Shown: piece by piece, positions 34,191 through 42,663 of the stretch | Layout of the letters: each line of letters opens with the position of its first letter | Position numbering within the stretch: position 1 is the first letter of the stretch | DNA from: Bog-756 sp963812525 | GTDB taxonomy: Bacteria; Actinomycetota; Acidimicrobiia; Acidimicrobiales; RAAP-2 | Assembly (NCBI GenBank): GCA_963812525.1 | Contig: CAWEVL010000011.1 | Location: 1,240,001-1,304,000, forward strand | DNA length: 64,000 nt | Reading direction: 5' to 3' | Position numbers and translations under genes: made by a program | The notes under the pieces: model-generated | The model's database searches: none | What the model was told of the DNA's origin: nothing | What the model saw: the letters and a program-made list of their open reading frames with translations, nothing else

Positions 34191-34310
34191 TCAAGGCCGG
34201 GTCAGTTTGACGGTCACCTGATAGGTCGCCTGAGTCGTGCTCTTCGTCTTGACCGTTGCCATTGAGGGTGGTCACAGTCTCGGTCACCTTGGCCGCCACC
34301 GGAAACGAAG
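34191..34310 (-). pseudogene. C-terminal remnant of an Ig-like domain
   Basis: Two minus-strand frames read VAAKVTETVTTLNGNG and then VKTKSTTQATYQVTVKL before a stop. They match the tail of the NlpC/P60 protein at 10494-11408 (TVTTLDGKKKVKTKTT, VQATIPLTIN). A shift of one base separates the parts and the rest of the gene is absent. Confidence 0.6.
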
Positions 34311-34464
34311 CCGCGGGCAGATTGGTGCTAACGGGTCCCTGACAGCGCCCCAGAGGGCGCCCCTGGCCGCCGGGCCACTAGGGCACCACGAAACATCAGT
34401 CATCCAACATTTGCCGTGTTCGACATCGTCGACGGGCACCGCCGACGACGTATGCTCGCGTGCT

Positions 34465-34923
34465 ATGAGCTATGCCGTCGATTTCGTGAACGTATCCACC
34501 ATCGGCCTGGAGTCGTCGCCGGTGGCGGCGGCGCTGGCTGGCCTGCGGGCGAACGAGGCTCGCTACTTCAAGAACAAATACGACCACGTCTTCACGGTCG
34601 AACCGGCCGCCAAGGCCAAGAAGGCAATCGACCTGGTGCACCGCATCCTCAAAGAGGAGCGCGGAATTGTCGTCACTGCGCTCCCGCTCGAGGCAACGAC
34701 GTTCCAGGTCGAGAACATCCGATGGACCTACGTATTCTACGAGAACGGACTCTCGATCAACGTCCTGTACACGCTCGACGGACAGAAGCGAGCGGTCGGA
34801 TTCAAGCTCTCTGAAGGGATGGATGTCCCCGACGAACTCGGATCGTTCAAGTTCGCGCGACAGAAGTCGAAACTGGCAGGGACGATTCGCGGGTCGTACT
34901 TCGTGATCAAGGGCGAGTACTGA
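34465..34923 (+). CDS. Conserved hypothetical protein
   Basis: A 152-residue protein from ATG 34465. It reads YAVDFVNVSTIGLESSPVAA, FKNKYDHVFTVEPAAKAKKA, VHRILKEERGIVVTALPL, RWTYVFYENGLSINVLYTLD and FKFARQKSKLAGTIRGSYFV. Even composition and clear secondary-structure periodicity show a real globular protein. I do not recognise a named family. It is bracketed by R2 copies. Confidence 0.65.
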   Translation: MSYAVDFVNVSTIGLESSPVAAALAGLRANEARYFKNKYDHVFTVEPAAKAKKAIDLVHRILKEERGIVVTALPLEATTFQVENIRWTYVFYENGLSINVLYTLDGQKRAVGFKLSEGMDVPDELGSFKFARQKSKLAGTIRGSYFVIKGEY

Positions 34924-34971
34924 GCCCATCAAGTTTCGGATCCGCCGGCGTTCGGACCCGATCCAACGTGA

Positions 34972-35165
34972 CCCGACAGGGCACCCTGGCCGTTCCGGGC
35001 ACCACACTCCCCTCTTTGTGACACGGCCGTCGTGACCGCAGGGGACGTACGGCTCAGGTTTCGGCTCGCTGCGAGCCAGTAAGAGAACGCTAGCGCCCTT
35101 AAGACTCGGTGGCACCCCTGCCCCAGCGGCACATGTGGGCGTGTGGATAAGTCGGCGGGGTGAAG
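34972..35165 (+). repeat. R2 repeat
   Basis: Reads GGGCACCCTGGCCGTTCC, GGGCACCACACTCCCCTC, GTGACACGGCCGTCGTGACC and CACATGTGGGCGTGTGGATA. Confidence 0.85.
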
Positions 35166-35208
35166 TACATCCGTGACGGCAGCACCGAGTGCGATCTCAG
35201 ATTCTCCG

Positions 35209-36891
35209 TCAGTTGGCAAGTTCAACGACCGTCTTCGTGCTCTCTGTTCGGTGGCCCGCGGCATCAAACGCAACGCTCTGGATGGCGTACTTCCCTCTCG
35301 GCAACGTGACCGTGTCCCATGCGGCCAGCCAGCCCAGGTTGGAGTGTTTGGCGACCTCGACGACCGTTTGATCACTCTGTGATCCAGCGATCAAGAACTC
35401 CACCCTTGCGATGCCAAAGTCGCTCTGGGCACTGGCAGCCAGCAATACAGTCCCTCTTACGGAGGTACCGGGCCTAGGAGAGTTGACGGCGGTGTCGAGC
35501 GAAGTGAGCTGGTACGGAAGCCCCACTCTCTTGTATCGCTGAATGGCCTCGTGGTCGTCGAACAAGGTCAACCGGTTTGCCTCGGCGAATCGGGTCATCT
35601 GCCGGGTGAGCGACACGAAGTACGGATTGACCACGAGGTCCCGAGCGACCATGGAGTCCGGAGCCTTGTTGATGTTGGCAATGACCCGAGAGGCTCGGAC
35701 CTGCGTCTCGTGCCACGACCTCGCGTAGCTCAACCCGTTGATATTTCCGAGCGTCACTTGCAGACACATGGCCACGCCCACGGCCACGATGCTGGCCATC
35801 AACAGCCCCTTTCCCCACGATCGGGAAGGAGCATGTGCGCCACGCTTGCTCAGGAGAACGAGGTAGCAACCCACCAGCGTGAGCAAGTCAAAGGTCGTGT
35901 ACCGGCTGCCTCCACCGGCGTCCAACCCACCCGACGAACGACCGATAGTGATAGTCAGGGCGTAGAGCAGGCCGAAGCAGATCAAAGCGACACCCAACGG
36001 TGCCGCATCATCGTCTCCTCGGCGGACAATCGCCCAGACGACCAGCACCAGGGACGTGAGGACAATAGTGACGCCGATGACCACCGATGTGTTGCCGCCG
36101 TGCGTTCCTATGACGTTGCCGACTGAGAAAAAGAAGAAGCGAGCACCTTTGAGAGGGTGATGGAGGAGTGCAGCGTCGTTGGTCCCTCCCAGCTTTGAGT
36201 CGAAGTTGACGAAATAGAGTGCGACCGTCACCGCCGCAGCAACGATCCAGGTCAGCACAAAACGCCTCTGCCGTCCCCTGAAGAGGAGGATGACGAGTCC
36301 GGTCGGCCAGATCAAGAGACCTTGTAACGATGAGTAGCTCCCGACGATGGCTGCGCTGATCGCTGCTGCGGTCATGAGCCACGTCCATCTCGGGCTGTCG
36401 CAGAGTACCAGTGTGACGCTCAACGCGAACAAGACGAGGTACCAGGCGAACTGAAATCCCCAGAGGGTGTTCCCGCTCTGAACAACGGAGAGCATCAGGA
36501 CTGCCACGGGCAAGTACAGGAGCCAAGGAGTGGTCGGTGACCGTCGCCGATGTCCAACGACCAACAGGGCGATGGACGACGTGAGGACTAGGGCACTCAG
36601 AAACTCCTCATCGAGAACGTTGAAATGCGTGGTGTGGGCAAGAAGAAGAACGACAAGGTTCGGGAAGAAGATCCGGTTTTCTGTGTGCTGAGCCCACAGT
36701 GTGGACAGTGTCAGGTGGCCCGAATAGGCGTGTGAGATGAGCCCGAGATCACTCCACTGATCAATCCAGACCGTATTCAAACCAAAGTGGCCGACGAACC
36801 AGAAGTAGGCAGCTACGGGCACCGCAAAAGTGACCCAAATTAGGATTAACAGGCCGCTTCTACGAGGCGCAGCCGGGATAGCAGGGGGCAT
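35209..36891 (-). CDS. Polytopic membrane protein with C-terminal Ig-like domain
   Basis: About 560 residues from ATG 36891 (MPPAIPAAPRRSG), chosen because the longer version adds a charged, repeat-derived leader; the start is not certain. It has about ten to twelve helices, including LLILIWVTFAVPVAAYFWFV, LVVLLLAHTTHFNVLDEEF and a loop WIDQWSDLGLISHAYSG typical of lipid-linked-sugar glycosyltransferase-like (GT-C) membrane proteins. The last 85 residues form a bacterial Ig-like domain (VRGTVLLAASAQSDFGIARV, YAIQSVAFDAAGHRTES). A role in envelope glycan assembly is inferred. Confidence 0.7.
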   Translation of the reverse strand: MPPAIPAAPRRSGLLILIWVTFAVPVAAYFWFVGHFGLNTVWIDQWSDLGLISHAYSGHLTLSTLWAQHTENRIFFPNLVVLLLAHTTHFNVLDEEFLSALVLTSSIALLVVGHRRRSPTTPWLLYLPVAVLMLSVVQSGNTLWGFQFAWYLVLFALSVTLVLCDSPRWTWLMTAAAISAAIVGSYSSLQGLLIWPTGLVILLFRGRQRRFVLTWIVAAAVTVALYFVNFDSKLGGTNDAALLHHPLKGARFFFFSVGNVIGTHGGNTSVVIGVTIVLTSLVLVVWAIVRRGDDDAAPLGVALICFGLLYALTITIGRSSGGLDAGGGSRYTTFDLLTLVGCYLVLLSKRGAHAPSRSWGKGLLMASIVAVGVAMCLQVTLGNINGLSYARSWHETQVRASRVIANINKAPDSMVARDLVVNPYFVSLTRQMTRFAEANRLTLFDDHEAIQRYKRVGLPYQLTSLDTAVNSPRPGTSVRGTVLLAASAQSDFGIARVEFLIAGSQSDQTVVEVAKHSNLGWLAAWDTVTLPRGKYAIQSVAFDAAGHRTESTKTVVELAN

Positions 36892-36956
36892 TTGACCACT
36901 GTATTCTTCGTCACGATCTCGGGCCTTCCGCGAGTTAGTCGAGCCTCCAGGTAAAG

Positions 36957-36997
36957 GGGTGCCCCTGCACACCTGGGACACCCGGACCCGGGCTCGC
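36957..36997 (+). repeat. R1/R2 head fragment
   Basis: GGGGTGCCCCTGCACACC followed by TGGGACACCCGGACCCGGG. It lies between divergent genes; the loop region is not preserved. Confidence 0.5.
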
Positions 36998-37010
36998 TAG
37001 CATTCTGGTA

Positions 37011-37502
37011 ATGGCGCCTACCACCTGCTCCTGCTGTGGAGAGAGCGTCGATCAGACGGTCCAGCTCCACTCTCACAGGGAAATCCAGATCTGCTACCAG
37101 TGTCTCGACTGGCTCAACATGAGGCGCGACAAGAAGACAGGGGCTCATGGCGGAGGATGGCAAGTCGCAGGATTCGAGCCGATCTTCACTGTCGCAGATG
37201 TGCCAACGGCCACCGATCACTACGACAAACTGGGTTTTGAGATCGGCCACCACGACGAGACCTACGCCTTTGCTCATAGGGACAAGGACCTTACGATTCA
37301 CCTGACACGGGCCGAAGGTGAGGCAATGCCCAGCAAGCTCTATCTCCACTGTGACGATGCCGACGAGCTTGCAGACGCCTGGCGGAAGGCTGGATTAGAG
37401 GTCACCGGTCCGGAGGACTACGACTACGGGAAGCGGGAAGGCACACACACCGATCCCGATGGGAATCTCATCCGGTTCGGGTCACCTCTGCGGTCTGAGT
37501 AA
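37011..37502 (+). CDS. VOC-domain protein with N-terminal zinc finger
   Basis: A 163-residue protein. Residues 1-40 form a four-Cys zinc-binding module (CSCCGE and CYQCLDW). Residues 50-160 are a glyoxalase/bleomycin resistance domain: FEPIFTVADVPTATDHYDKL, GFEIGHHDETYAFAHRD, and the metal-site Glu or equivalent near THTDPDGNLIRFG. VOC proteins act as dioxygenases, isomerases or drug-binding proteins. The zinc module may regulate or dimerise it. Confidence 0.83.
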   Translation: MAPTTCSCCGESVDQTVQLHSHREIQICYQCLDWLNMRRDKKTGAHGGGWQVAGFEPIFTVADVPTATDHYDKLGFEIGHHDETYAFAHRDKDLTIHLTRAEGEAMPSKLYLHCDDADELADAWRKAGLEVTGPEDYDYGKREGTHTDPDGNLIRFGSPLRSE

Positions 37503-37512
37503 TTCCGTGACG

Positions 37513-37562
37513 GGTATCCTACAGCGCCGGATCGGCGGCGGTAGCCGCGAATGATCGATCAA
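37513..37562 (+). repeat. R1 repeat
   Basis: Reads TATCCTACAGCGCCGG, ATCGGCGGCGGTAGCCGCG and AATGATCGATC. The loop is changed to GTAG. Confidence 0.65.
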
Positions 37563-37763
37563 ATCGCGGCAGACCGATGTACCTCATTCTCGTTTGGTCC
37601 AGACCCACGCACTCGCCGGTATCGCACCACTTCCGAGGTCTCAGACCCTCGGCATCTAACGCTTCGTGCATTGTGGCCGCCTCGATAAGGGCGACCCGAT
37701 GGCATCATTCAGGTCGAGTGAACTCAACAGTAGGCAATCGAGGCGTTCGCACAAAGGAGAACG

Positions 37764-38594
37764 ATGGAACTGATCGACCGGTACTTTGCGGCTTGGAATG
37801 CTCACGATCCCGATGCCATCATGGCGTGTTTCACCGAAGAAGGGACCTTTGAGGACCCCACCACGGGAGGACCCATCACAGGCTCCGGCATTGGCGAGAC
37901 GGCGAATGATCTGTTCGTCGGATTCCCCGACGTTTCGTTCACCGAGGTCCGCATCGAAAGCGGTCCAAGCTCTGCGGCTGCTCAGTACGTCATGCGAGGA
38001 ACCAACACGGGCGCCACGCCCCTGGGCCCGCCGTCCGGCCAGGTGGGTACCCTTCCGGGTGCGGATTTCTTCGCGTGGGATCCCGGTCGTGAGCTGCTGA
38101 CCAGCGTTCGTGGCTACTGGGACCTTGGAGGCTTCCTAGCGACCATGGGCTTGCAACTGCATCCGTCTCCGGACGGGGTCCCAGGCCTCATCGACTTCGG
38201 CCTCGGAGTCCGGGCCACAAAGGGCGATCCCACGTCACCCGAGTGCTTCACCGTCACGTCAATTGATGTGACCGGCCAGCCCGCATGGGAGGTCAATGAC
38301 TTCACCCAAAAGATCGTCACCGAACTGATGGCGCAAGAGGGCTATCTGGGATCGGTCTTCGCCACCGCTGGCGGTCGCCAGTACACGTTCACGGCGTGGC
38401 GAGATGTGGAGGCGGTCACGGGCATACGACAGACCGTCCATCGAGACGCCATGCGATCCTTCAACGCGGGAACGCTGGGCACAAGGCTCATGACGAGCGT
38501 TTGGGCGCCCGTGCGGCTCAATCCTGTCCACGTGTCCCTAAGCGACGGTGAACGACCACATCGGGAGGAGCCGCTGACCGGACAGTGGTTGTAG
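37764..38594 (+). CDS. SnoaL-like domain fused to a monooxygenase-like domain
   Basis: A 276-residue protein with AAGGAG upstream of its ATG. Residues 1-130 are SnoaL-like (LIDRYFAAWNAHDPDAIMAC, FTEEGTFEDPTTGG, FPDVSFTEVRI), a cone-shaped barrel used by polyketide cyclases and many small isomerases. Residues about 150-250 resemble a dimeric ferredoxin-fold domain (WEVNDFTQKIVTELMAQEGY, YTFTAWRDVEAVTG). A combined small-molecule enzyme or ligand-binding role is inferred. Confidence 0.75.
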   Translation: MELIDRYFAAWNAHDPDAIMACFTEEGTFEDPTTGGPITGSGIGETANDLFVGFPDVSFTEVRIESGPSSAAAQYVMRGTNTGATPLGPPSGQVGTLPGADFFAWDPGRELLTSVRGYWDLGGFLATMGLQLHPSPDGVPGLIDFGLGVRATKGDPTSPECFTVTSIDVTGQPAWEVNDFTQKIVTELMAQEGYLGSVFATAGGRQYTFTAWRDVEAVTGIRQTVHRDAMRSFNAGTLGTRLMTSVWAPVRLNPVHVSLSDGERPHREEPLTGQWL

Positions 38595-38645
38595 ACCGCC
38601 CGGAGACGGCAGCCGTTAGCGAGCGGTGTCTGGGTATTCTATACC

Positions 38646-38930
38646 ACCAGGCCGGTAGGACACCCTAGCTGTGTGGGCGCACCAGACCATTTGTCCCACG
38701 GCCGGTCGTCGTGACCTCAGGAGACCCACGGCTGAGTGCTCGGATCCAACGGGCCCTCTGTGACCTCAGCCCCCGATAAGGCTGAGGTCGGGGGTTACCT
38801 TCCAACTCGAGGCCCTCAGCCCCCAAGCCTCAGCCGAGTGCAATTGCCGATCCCATCCAAGACTCCGCCGCCGACGTACGGCTGAGGTCAGGGGTTCGAT
38901 GCCAGCCGGCACTTTGGGGGCGACGACTTG
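38646..38930 (+). repeat. R2 repeat, longest copy with internal module
   Basis: It holds the head part (AGGACACCCTAGCTG), the hairpin GACCTCAG / GGCTGAG, GGATCCAACGGGCCCTCTG, a second CCTCAGCC / GGCTGAGG hairpin, the module GATCCCATCCAAGACTCCGC, and a third GGCTGAGGTCAGGGGTTCG. It seems to be a fusion of the modules found separately in other copies. Confidence 0.85.
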
Positions 38931-39027
38931 GCGCCCGCTAGCTAGTCAGTCTTGGAGAAAACGGAACTGCGAACAGTGCAGCCTTCGTCGTTATAGGTCC
39001 CGGTTGGTGGCAGCGTCGCTGGCGCGG

Positions 39028-39366
39028 TTATGGCACCGTGAAATAGTTCTGCAGGGCGTCGAGGCGGTCGTCCCAGGTGTGGGCTAGAGCGGCGAGAAAC
39101 TGCTGGGCGATCTGCACGGGTGCGGATCTCAGTCGGTAGCGCACCCGTCGGCGCTCACCTGGCTCGGGCGCGATAAGGCCGGCGTCGACCATGAGGCCGA
39201 GGTGCTTGGCGATGGCTTGCCGCGTGATCGGAAGTCGAGCGGCTAGATCGGTGGCTGTGGACGGGCCGTCAGTGGCGAGGGCAGCGAGGATGGCCCGGCG
39301 GGTCGGGTCGGCAAGCGCGACGAAGACCTGCTCAGCCACAGCCTCGATGTCAGGTGCCATCGACAT
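39028..39366 (-). CDS. ArsR-family transcriptional regulator
   Basis: A 112-residue regulator (MSMAPDIEAVAEQVF). It reads ALADPTRRAILAALATDGPS, then the winged helix ATDLAARLPITRQAIAKHLG with LMVDAGLIAPEPGERRRVRY as the wing. No metal-binding Cys pairs are seen, so it belongs to the non-metal ArsR group that is usually linked to SRPBCC proteins. The start overlaps the end of the preceding SRPBCC gene by 17 bases. It probably represses the promoter at 40369-40397. Confidence 0.9.
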   Translation of the reverse strand: MSMAPDIEAVAEQVFVALADPTRRAILAALATDGPSTATDLAARLPITRQAIAKHLGLMVDAGLIAPEPGERRRVRYRLRSAPVQIAQQFLAALAHTWDDRLDALQNYFTVP

Positions 39367-39781
39367 GCGCCGCGAGCTCGGCCAGCTCGCGCGACCAGCC
39401 TTCACCGTGGGAGTCGTAGGTCTCTCGCCGGGTGTCGACGGGAAGCTGGGCGAATCCCGACTCGACGAGGCGTAGCAGGGTGCCGTCGCCGTCAGGCTCC
39501 AGGGTGAACTCGACGTAGGTGCGTCGGGGGTCGGACTCGGGCAAGTCGGGCAGTCGCCACGTGTATGCGAACACTGTGGGCTCCTCGACACGCTCGACGC
39601 GCATGTCGACAGTCATGCCCCCAACAAAGGTCATCGTGGCCGCGCCACCGAGGCGAAGATCTATTGTCGCCCGTTCGCCGAACCACACGCTCAGGCCGTC
39701 GGCGGTGGTGAGCGCCTTCCACACCTCACTCGGCGGGCGATTCAAGGTCACCGTCCGTTCGATGCGGTCGGGAAACGCCAT
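39350..39781 (-). CDS. SRPBCC (AHSA1-like) protein
   Basis: A 143-residue START-like protein. It reads DRIERTVTLNRPPSEVWKAL, TTADGLSVWFGERATIDLRL, ERVEEPTVFAYTWRLPDLP and YVEFTLEPDGDGTLLRLVES, all typical of the activator of Hsp90 ATPase 1-like family, with a deep pocket for hydrophobic ligands. It is the middle gene of the three-gene operon. Confidence 0.9.
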   Translation of the reverse strand: MAFPDRIERTVTLNRPPSEVWKALTTADGLSVWFGERATIDLRLGGAATMTFVGGMTVDMRVERVEEPTVFAYTWRLPDLPESDPRRTYVEFTLEPDGDGTLLRLVESGFAQLPVDTRRETYDSHGEGWSRELAELAAHVDGT

Positions 39782-39840
39782 GACTTCCTCCTTTTTGGGA
39801 GTGACTACGAATTATGCCGAACATGGGTCGCCGACCCGGT

Positions 39841-40320
39841 TCAGCTGTTCTCCTCGGCGGCGCGGCGGGCGAGGTCACGTGGGCTGCGGTTGGGAGCGCC
39901 GGTGCCGCTTTCGGCCAGTTCGCGCAGGCTGGTACCGACGAAGTGATCCCAGCTGCGGCTGCACATGTCCTTACATTCGAGCTGGTCGTTCAGACCGCGG
40001 TGCTCGAAGTTGAGCTCGCAGGAACCGTCGTCGATCGGCGTGATGGTGAATGTCGGGTGGGTGCCCACCCAGTCCTCCATGAAGGTGCACTCGGTCACGG
40101 TCCAGCGGACGGTCGTTGGGCGGGTTGCCTCGTCGACGTGGATGAGAAGTGGCCGCTGATCCGCCACCATGGGGAATTGCAGTTCGCCGTCGGTCATGCC
40201 CGACCCCGTCACCGGGCTCCACCAGGCGGTGAGCGCCTCGGTCGTGGTGACGGCGTCGAAGACGACGCCAGCGGGGGCGTTGATTCGGACGCTGACGCGG
40301 TAATCGGTGCTGGTGGTCAT
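39841..40320 (-). CDS. SRPBCC (AHSA1-like) protein, first gene of the ArsR operon
   Basis: A 159-residue protein with AAGGAGG seven bases upstream of the ATG. It reads YRVSVRINAPAGVVFDAVTT, LTAWWSPVTGSGM, FTITPIDDGSCELNFEHRGL and SWDHFVGTSLRELAESG. It is paralogous to the next gene. Its promoter and two operator-like palindromes lie directly upstream. Confidence 0.9.
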   Translation of the reverse strand: MTTSTDYRVSVRINAPAGVVFDAVTTTEALTAWWSPVTGSGMTDGELQFPMVADQRPLLIHVDEATRPTTVRWTVTECTFMEDWVGTHPTFTITPIDDGSCELNFEHRGLNDQLECKDMCSRSWDHFVGTSLRELAESGTGAPNRSPRDLARRAAEENS

Positions 40321-40351
40321 GGAGGGCCTCCTTGAGTCGAACTGGAATATT

Positions 40352-40392
40352 GCAACCTACTGGTTGCTACCATATGGCAACCAGTAGGTTGC
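40352..40392. promoter_or_regulatory. Tandem palindromic operator
   Basis: Two identical-type palindromes, GCAACC-N4-GGTTGC, occupy 40352-40367 and 40377-40392 with a 9-bp spacer. Each is a perfect 6-bp inverted repeat, and the two sites are exact reverse complements of one another across all 16 bases. They cover the promoter of the SRPBCC/ArsR operon. They are probable ArsR dimer sites for autoregulation. Confidence 0.75.
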
Positions 40393-40397
40393 GTCAA
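40369..40397 (-). promoter_or_regulatory. Sigma-70-type promoter of the ArsR operon
   Basis: On the minus strand TTGACG (40397-40392) is followed after 17 bases by TATGGT (40374-40369). Spacing and sequences fit a vegetative promoter. One palindromic operator fills the spacer between the hexamers and the other lies over the start region, which would allow simple repression by blocking polymerase. Confidence 0.7.
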
Positions 40398-40493
40398 GTG
40401 GTTCCGCGGCGCGAGCTCGTTGCCGGAACAGGCGCGACAGGTCAGAAGCATTTTCCGGCCTATCTCGGACGCCAGTAACCATCGGGCCTGCGC

Positions 40494-40550
40494 CAGACCA
40501 CCAGATCAGCGGCGGTTATCGATCGTGGCTGATCGGCACTTCGGAGGCAG
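40494..40550 (+). repeat. R1 repeat
   Basis: Reads CACCAGATCAGCGGCGG, TTATCGATCGTGGC and TGATCGGCACTTCGG. It lies between the ArsR operon promoter and the methyltransferase. Confidence 0.8.
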
Positions 40551-40620
40551 GTGCGGACTCGTCGATTCGAGCAGCTGCAAACATGGTTGCGTGCCAATCC
40601 CCGATGATTCGCTTCGGTCG

Positions 40621-41334
40621 GTGATCGGGGAATCGCCCAACGAACGAGAACAGCATCGTCGATCACTCTGGGAGTACTACGACCGCCGAGTGACCGGGCG
40701 CTTGCCAGGCTTGGCCAACGCCCACGCCTACTGGACCGGTCTAGGAGTCACCGTCGAAGTCGAAGACATCGCTGCTGAAGCTGTGCAGCTTGAACGCCTA
40801 CTTCGTGAGCTGTCCGCAGTCCGCTTCGTCGAAGTAGGTGCCGGGCCAGGCACTTTCACCGGATACCTTGCGGGGAGGGGCATCGCCATCGACCAGAGTC
40901 GAAGGGCGCTGGACGTTCTGCGCACCGTTGCTCCCGAAGTACCAGTGATCCAGGCAGATGCCACTGCCCTACCCGTGCCAGCCCACGCCTTCGACCGCTT
41001 CTTCTCCGCCCACCTCTATGGCTTGCTTCTTCCGAGTGAGCGTGAACCCTTTCTTGCCGAGGCGCACCGGGTTGCGTCCGAGGTCGTGATCCTCGACGCC
41101 GGTCGCCCCCCAGGAGTGAGCGCCGAGGAGTGGCAGGAGCGGACCCTGCCGGGGGGAGGTCGCTACAGAGTCTTCCGCCGCCACTTCGATGCGGACGCGT
41201 TGGCCGCCGAAGTCGGTGGTGTGGTCCTGTTCGCCGGGCAGTTCTACGTGCTAGCGGGCACTGCGGCCGTGCCCGGTATCGCACACCCGATGTACGTCCC
41301 CAATGACCCGATCGGGCCTCGGCTTCGTACCTGA
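40621..41334 (+). CDS. Class I SAM-dependent methyltransferase
   Basis: A 237-residue protein from GTG 40621; the upstream part of the open frame translates R1. Motif I is FVEVGAGPGTFTGYLAG, followed by IAIDQSRRALDVL, motif II DATALPVPAHAFDRFF, and a motif III-like LAEAHRVASEVVILDAG. The subfamily is the methyltransferase 11 type. The substrate is unknown. Confidence 0.8.
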   Translation: MIGESPNEREQHRRSLWEYYDRRVTGRLPGLANAHAYWTGLGVTVEVEDIAAEAVQLERLLRELSAVRFVEVGAGPGTFTGYLAGRGIAIDQSRRALDVLRTVAPEVPVIQADATALPVPAHAFDRFFSAHLYGLLLPSEREPFLAEAHRVASEVVILDAGRPPGVSAEEWQERTLPGGGRYRVFRRHFDADALAAEVGGVVLFAGQFYVLAGTAAVPGIAHPMYVPNDPIGPRLRT

Positions 41335-41417
41335 CCCAGTTCGCCGGGAAGAGGATAATGCCAGTCAGGCTTGATCGGATCAGTTCCAGAACGGGCTTGG
41401 TGGCATGATTTGTCGCG

Positions 41418-42353
41418 ATGAGCCTCGAACCACCCGAGCGAACCCGCGAGTACCGCAATCACCACCTCGACAGCACACGTTGGGACCAGTTCGCACCGCG
41501 CGATGACGACATCTTCGTTACGACCGCATACAAGGCTGGCACGACATGGACGCAGCGCATCCTGGCTGCTCTGATCCTTGGACCAAAACCCCTGCCTGCC
41601 AGATTGAGCGAAATATCCCCGTGGGTCGATGCTAGGTTCATGGGACCTCCTCAACCGATTCTCGATCGTCTAGATGCACAGCGTCATCGCCGGTTCATAA
41701 AGAGCCATCTGGCTGCTGACGGGCTTCGATTCTTCCCTCAGGCCAAGTACATCGTCGTCGGCCGCGACACCCGGGATGTCTTCATGTCGTTGTTCAACCA
41801 CTATTCGTCCTATACGGACATGATGTTCGAACTGTTCAACGACCCTGATCGGCCTGGGCCGGAATTTCCGCGTTGCCCGGCGACGCCGGGCGAGTTGTGG
41901 CCAGTGTGGGCAAAAGAAGGATGGTTCGGATGGGAATCTGATGGCTGGCCATTCTGGTCACATCACCACCATCTCTCGACCTGGTGGGCGATACGAGAGC
42001 TTCCTAATGTGTTGTTCGTCCACTTTGGTGATCTCAAAGCCGACCCTGAAACCGAGATGCGTCGGATTGCTGAGTTCTGCGCCATCGATGTCAGCGAGGA
42101 CACCTGGCCTGCTCTGCTCGCGACGGTCGGACTCGACGCCATGCGCGACGAAGCAGGCCACTTCGATGACCGCATGGCCATGGTCTGGAAGGGCGGCGCA
42201 GACAGTTTCTTCTACAAGGGCGACAGCGGTCGATGGCGCGGGGTGTTGACGCCCGACGATCTTGCTCTCTATGAGACCTCCGCGTCGGCTCTCGATCCGG
42301 CGCTTCGACTGTGGCTCGAAGGCGGACGCCATGCAGCCGGGATCAGAGTGTAA
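41418..42353 (+). CDS. Sulfotransferase
   Basis: A 311-residue protein. The 5'-phosphosulfate-binding loop is TAYKAGTTWTQRIL (about residues 37-50), the second PAPS motif is VGRDTRDVFMSLFNHY, and the C-terminal region has WKGGADSFFYKGDSGRWRGV, matching the GxxGxWK-type loop of sulfotransferase 1 proteins. It moves sulfuryl from PAPS to a hydroxyl or amine, probably of a lipid or aromatic compound. It is the last gene before the IS110 cluster. Confidence 0.92.
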   Translation: MSLEPPERTREYRNHHLDSTRWDQFAPRDDDIFVTTAYKAGTTWTQRILAALILGPKPLPARLSEISPWVDARFMGPPQPILDRLDAQRHRRFIKSHLAADGLRFFPQAKYIVVGRDTRDVFMSLFNHYSSYTDMMFELFNDPDRPGPEFPRCPATPGELWPVWAKEGWFGWESDGWPFWSHHHHLSTWWAIRELPNVLFVHFGDLKADPETEMRRIAEFCAIDVSEDTWPALLATVGLDAMRDEAGHFDDRMAMVWKGGADSFFYKGDSGRWRGVLTPDDLALYETSASALDPALRLWLEGGRHAAGIRV

Positions 42354-42364
42354 GGACGGTTCGC

Positions 42365-42382
42365 GGGTGCCCCCTATCACCA
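42365..42382 (+). repeat. R1 head left of IS110 copy A
   Basis: GGGTGCCCCCTATCACC, the R1 head, directly precedes the left end of IS110 copy A. The R1 tail on the other side is missing because copy A is truncated. Confidence 0.6.
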
Positions 42383-42663
42383 ATGATGTTGTTGAGCTTC
42401 CGTGAGGATCCACCGCCGATGGCTGGTCCTTTGTAATTTCGGAAGCACCGGGGTCCTCGGCCTGACTTCAGATCAAGCAGATGCGGCTCTGTATCTGCAA
42501 CCCGTCGGTCGGAGTCCCCGGACCAACAGAGTCGAGGCGCGGCGCGTCCCGTTCCAGAGGGGGTGATGAGCCGATCTGTTACGAGCAGATCGACCCGCAC
42601 CGTCACTCCTTTCCGGGACGGCCGAGCCACCCCTCAACCCGCTAAAGGAAAGGAAGGGAAGGG
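42376..42663 (+). ncRNA. Candidate bridge RNA region of IS110 copy A
   Basis: Non-coding stretch upstream of the copy A transposase. It aligns with the regions before copies B and C in blocks: GATCCACCGC, GGCTGGTCC, GGAAGCACCGGG, CGTCCCGTTCC and GGACGGCCG. Known IS110-group elements encode a guide RNA in this position. It is the most diverged of the three. Confidence 0.4.
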
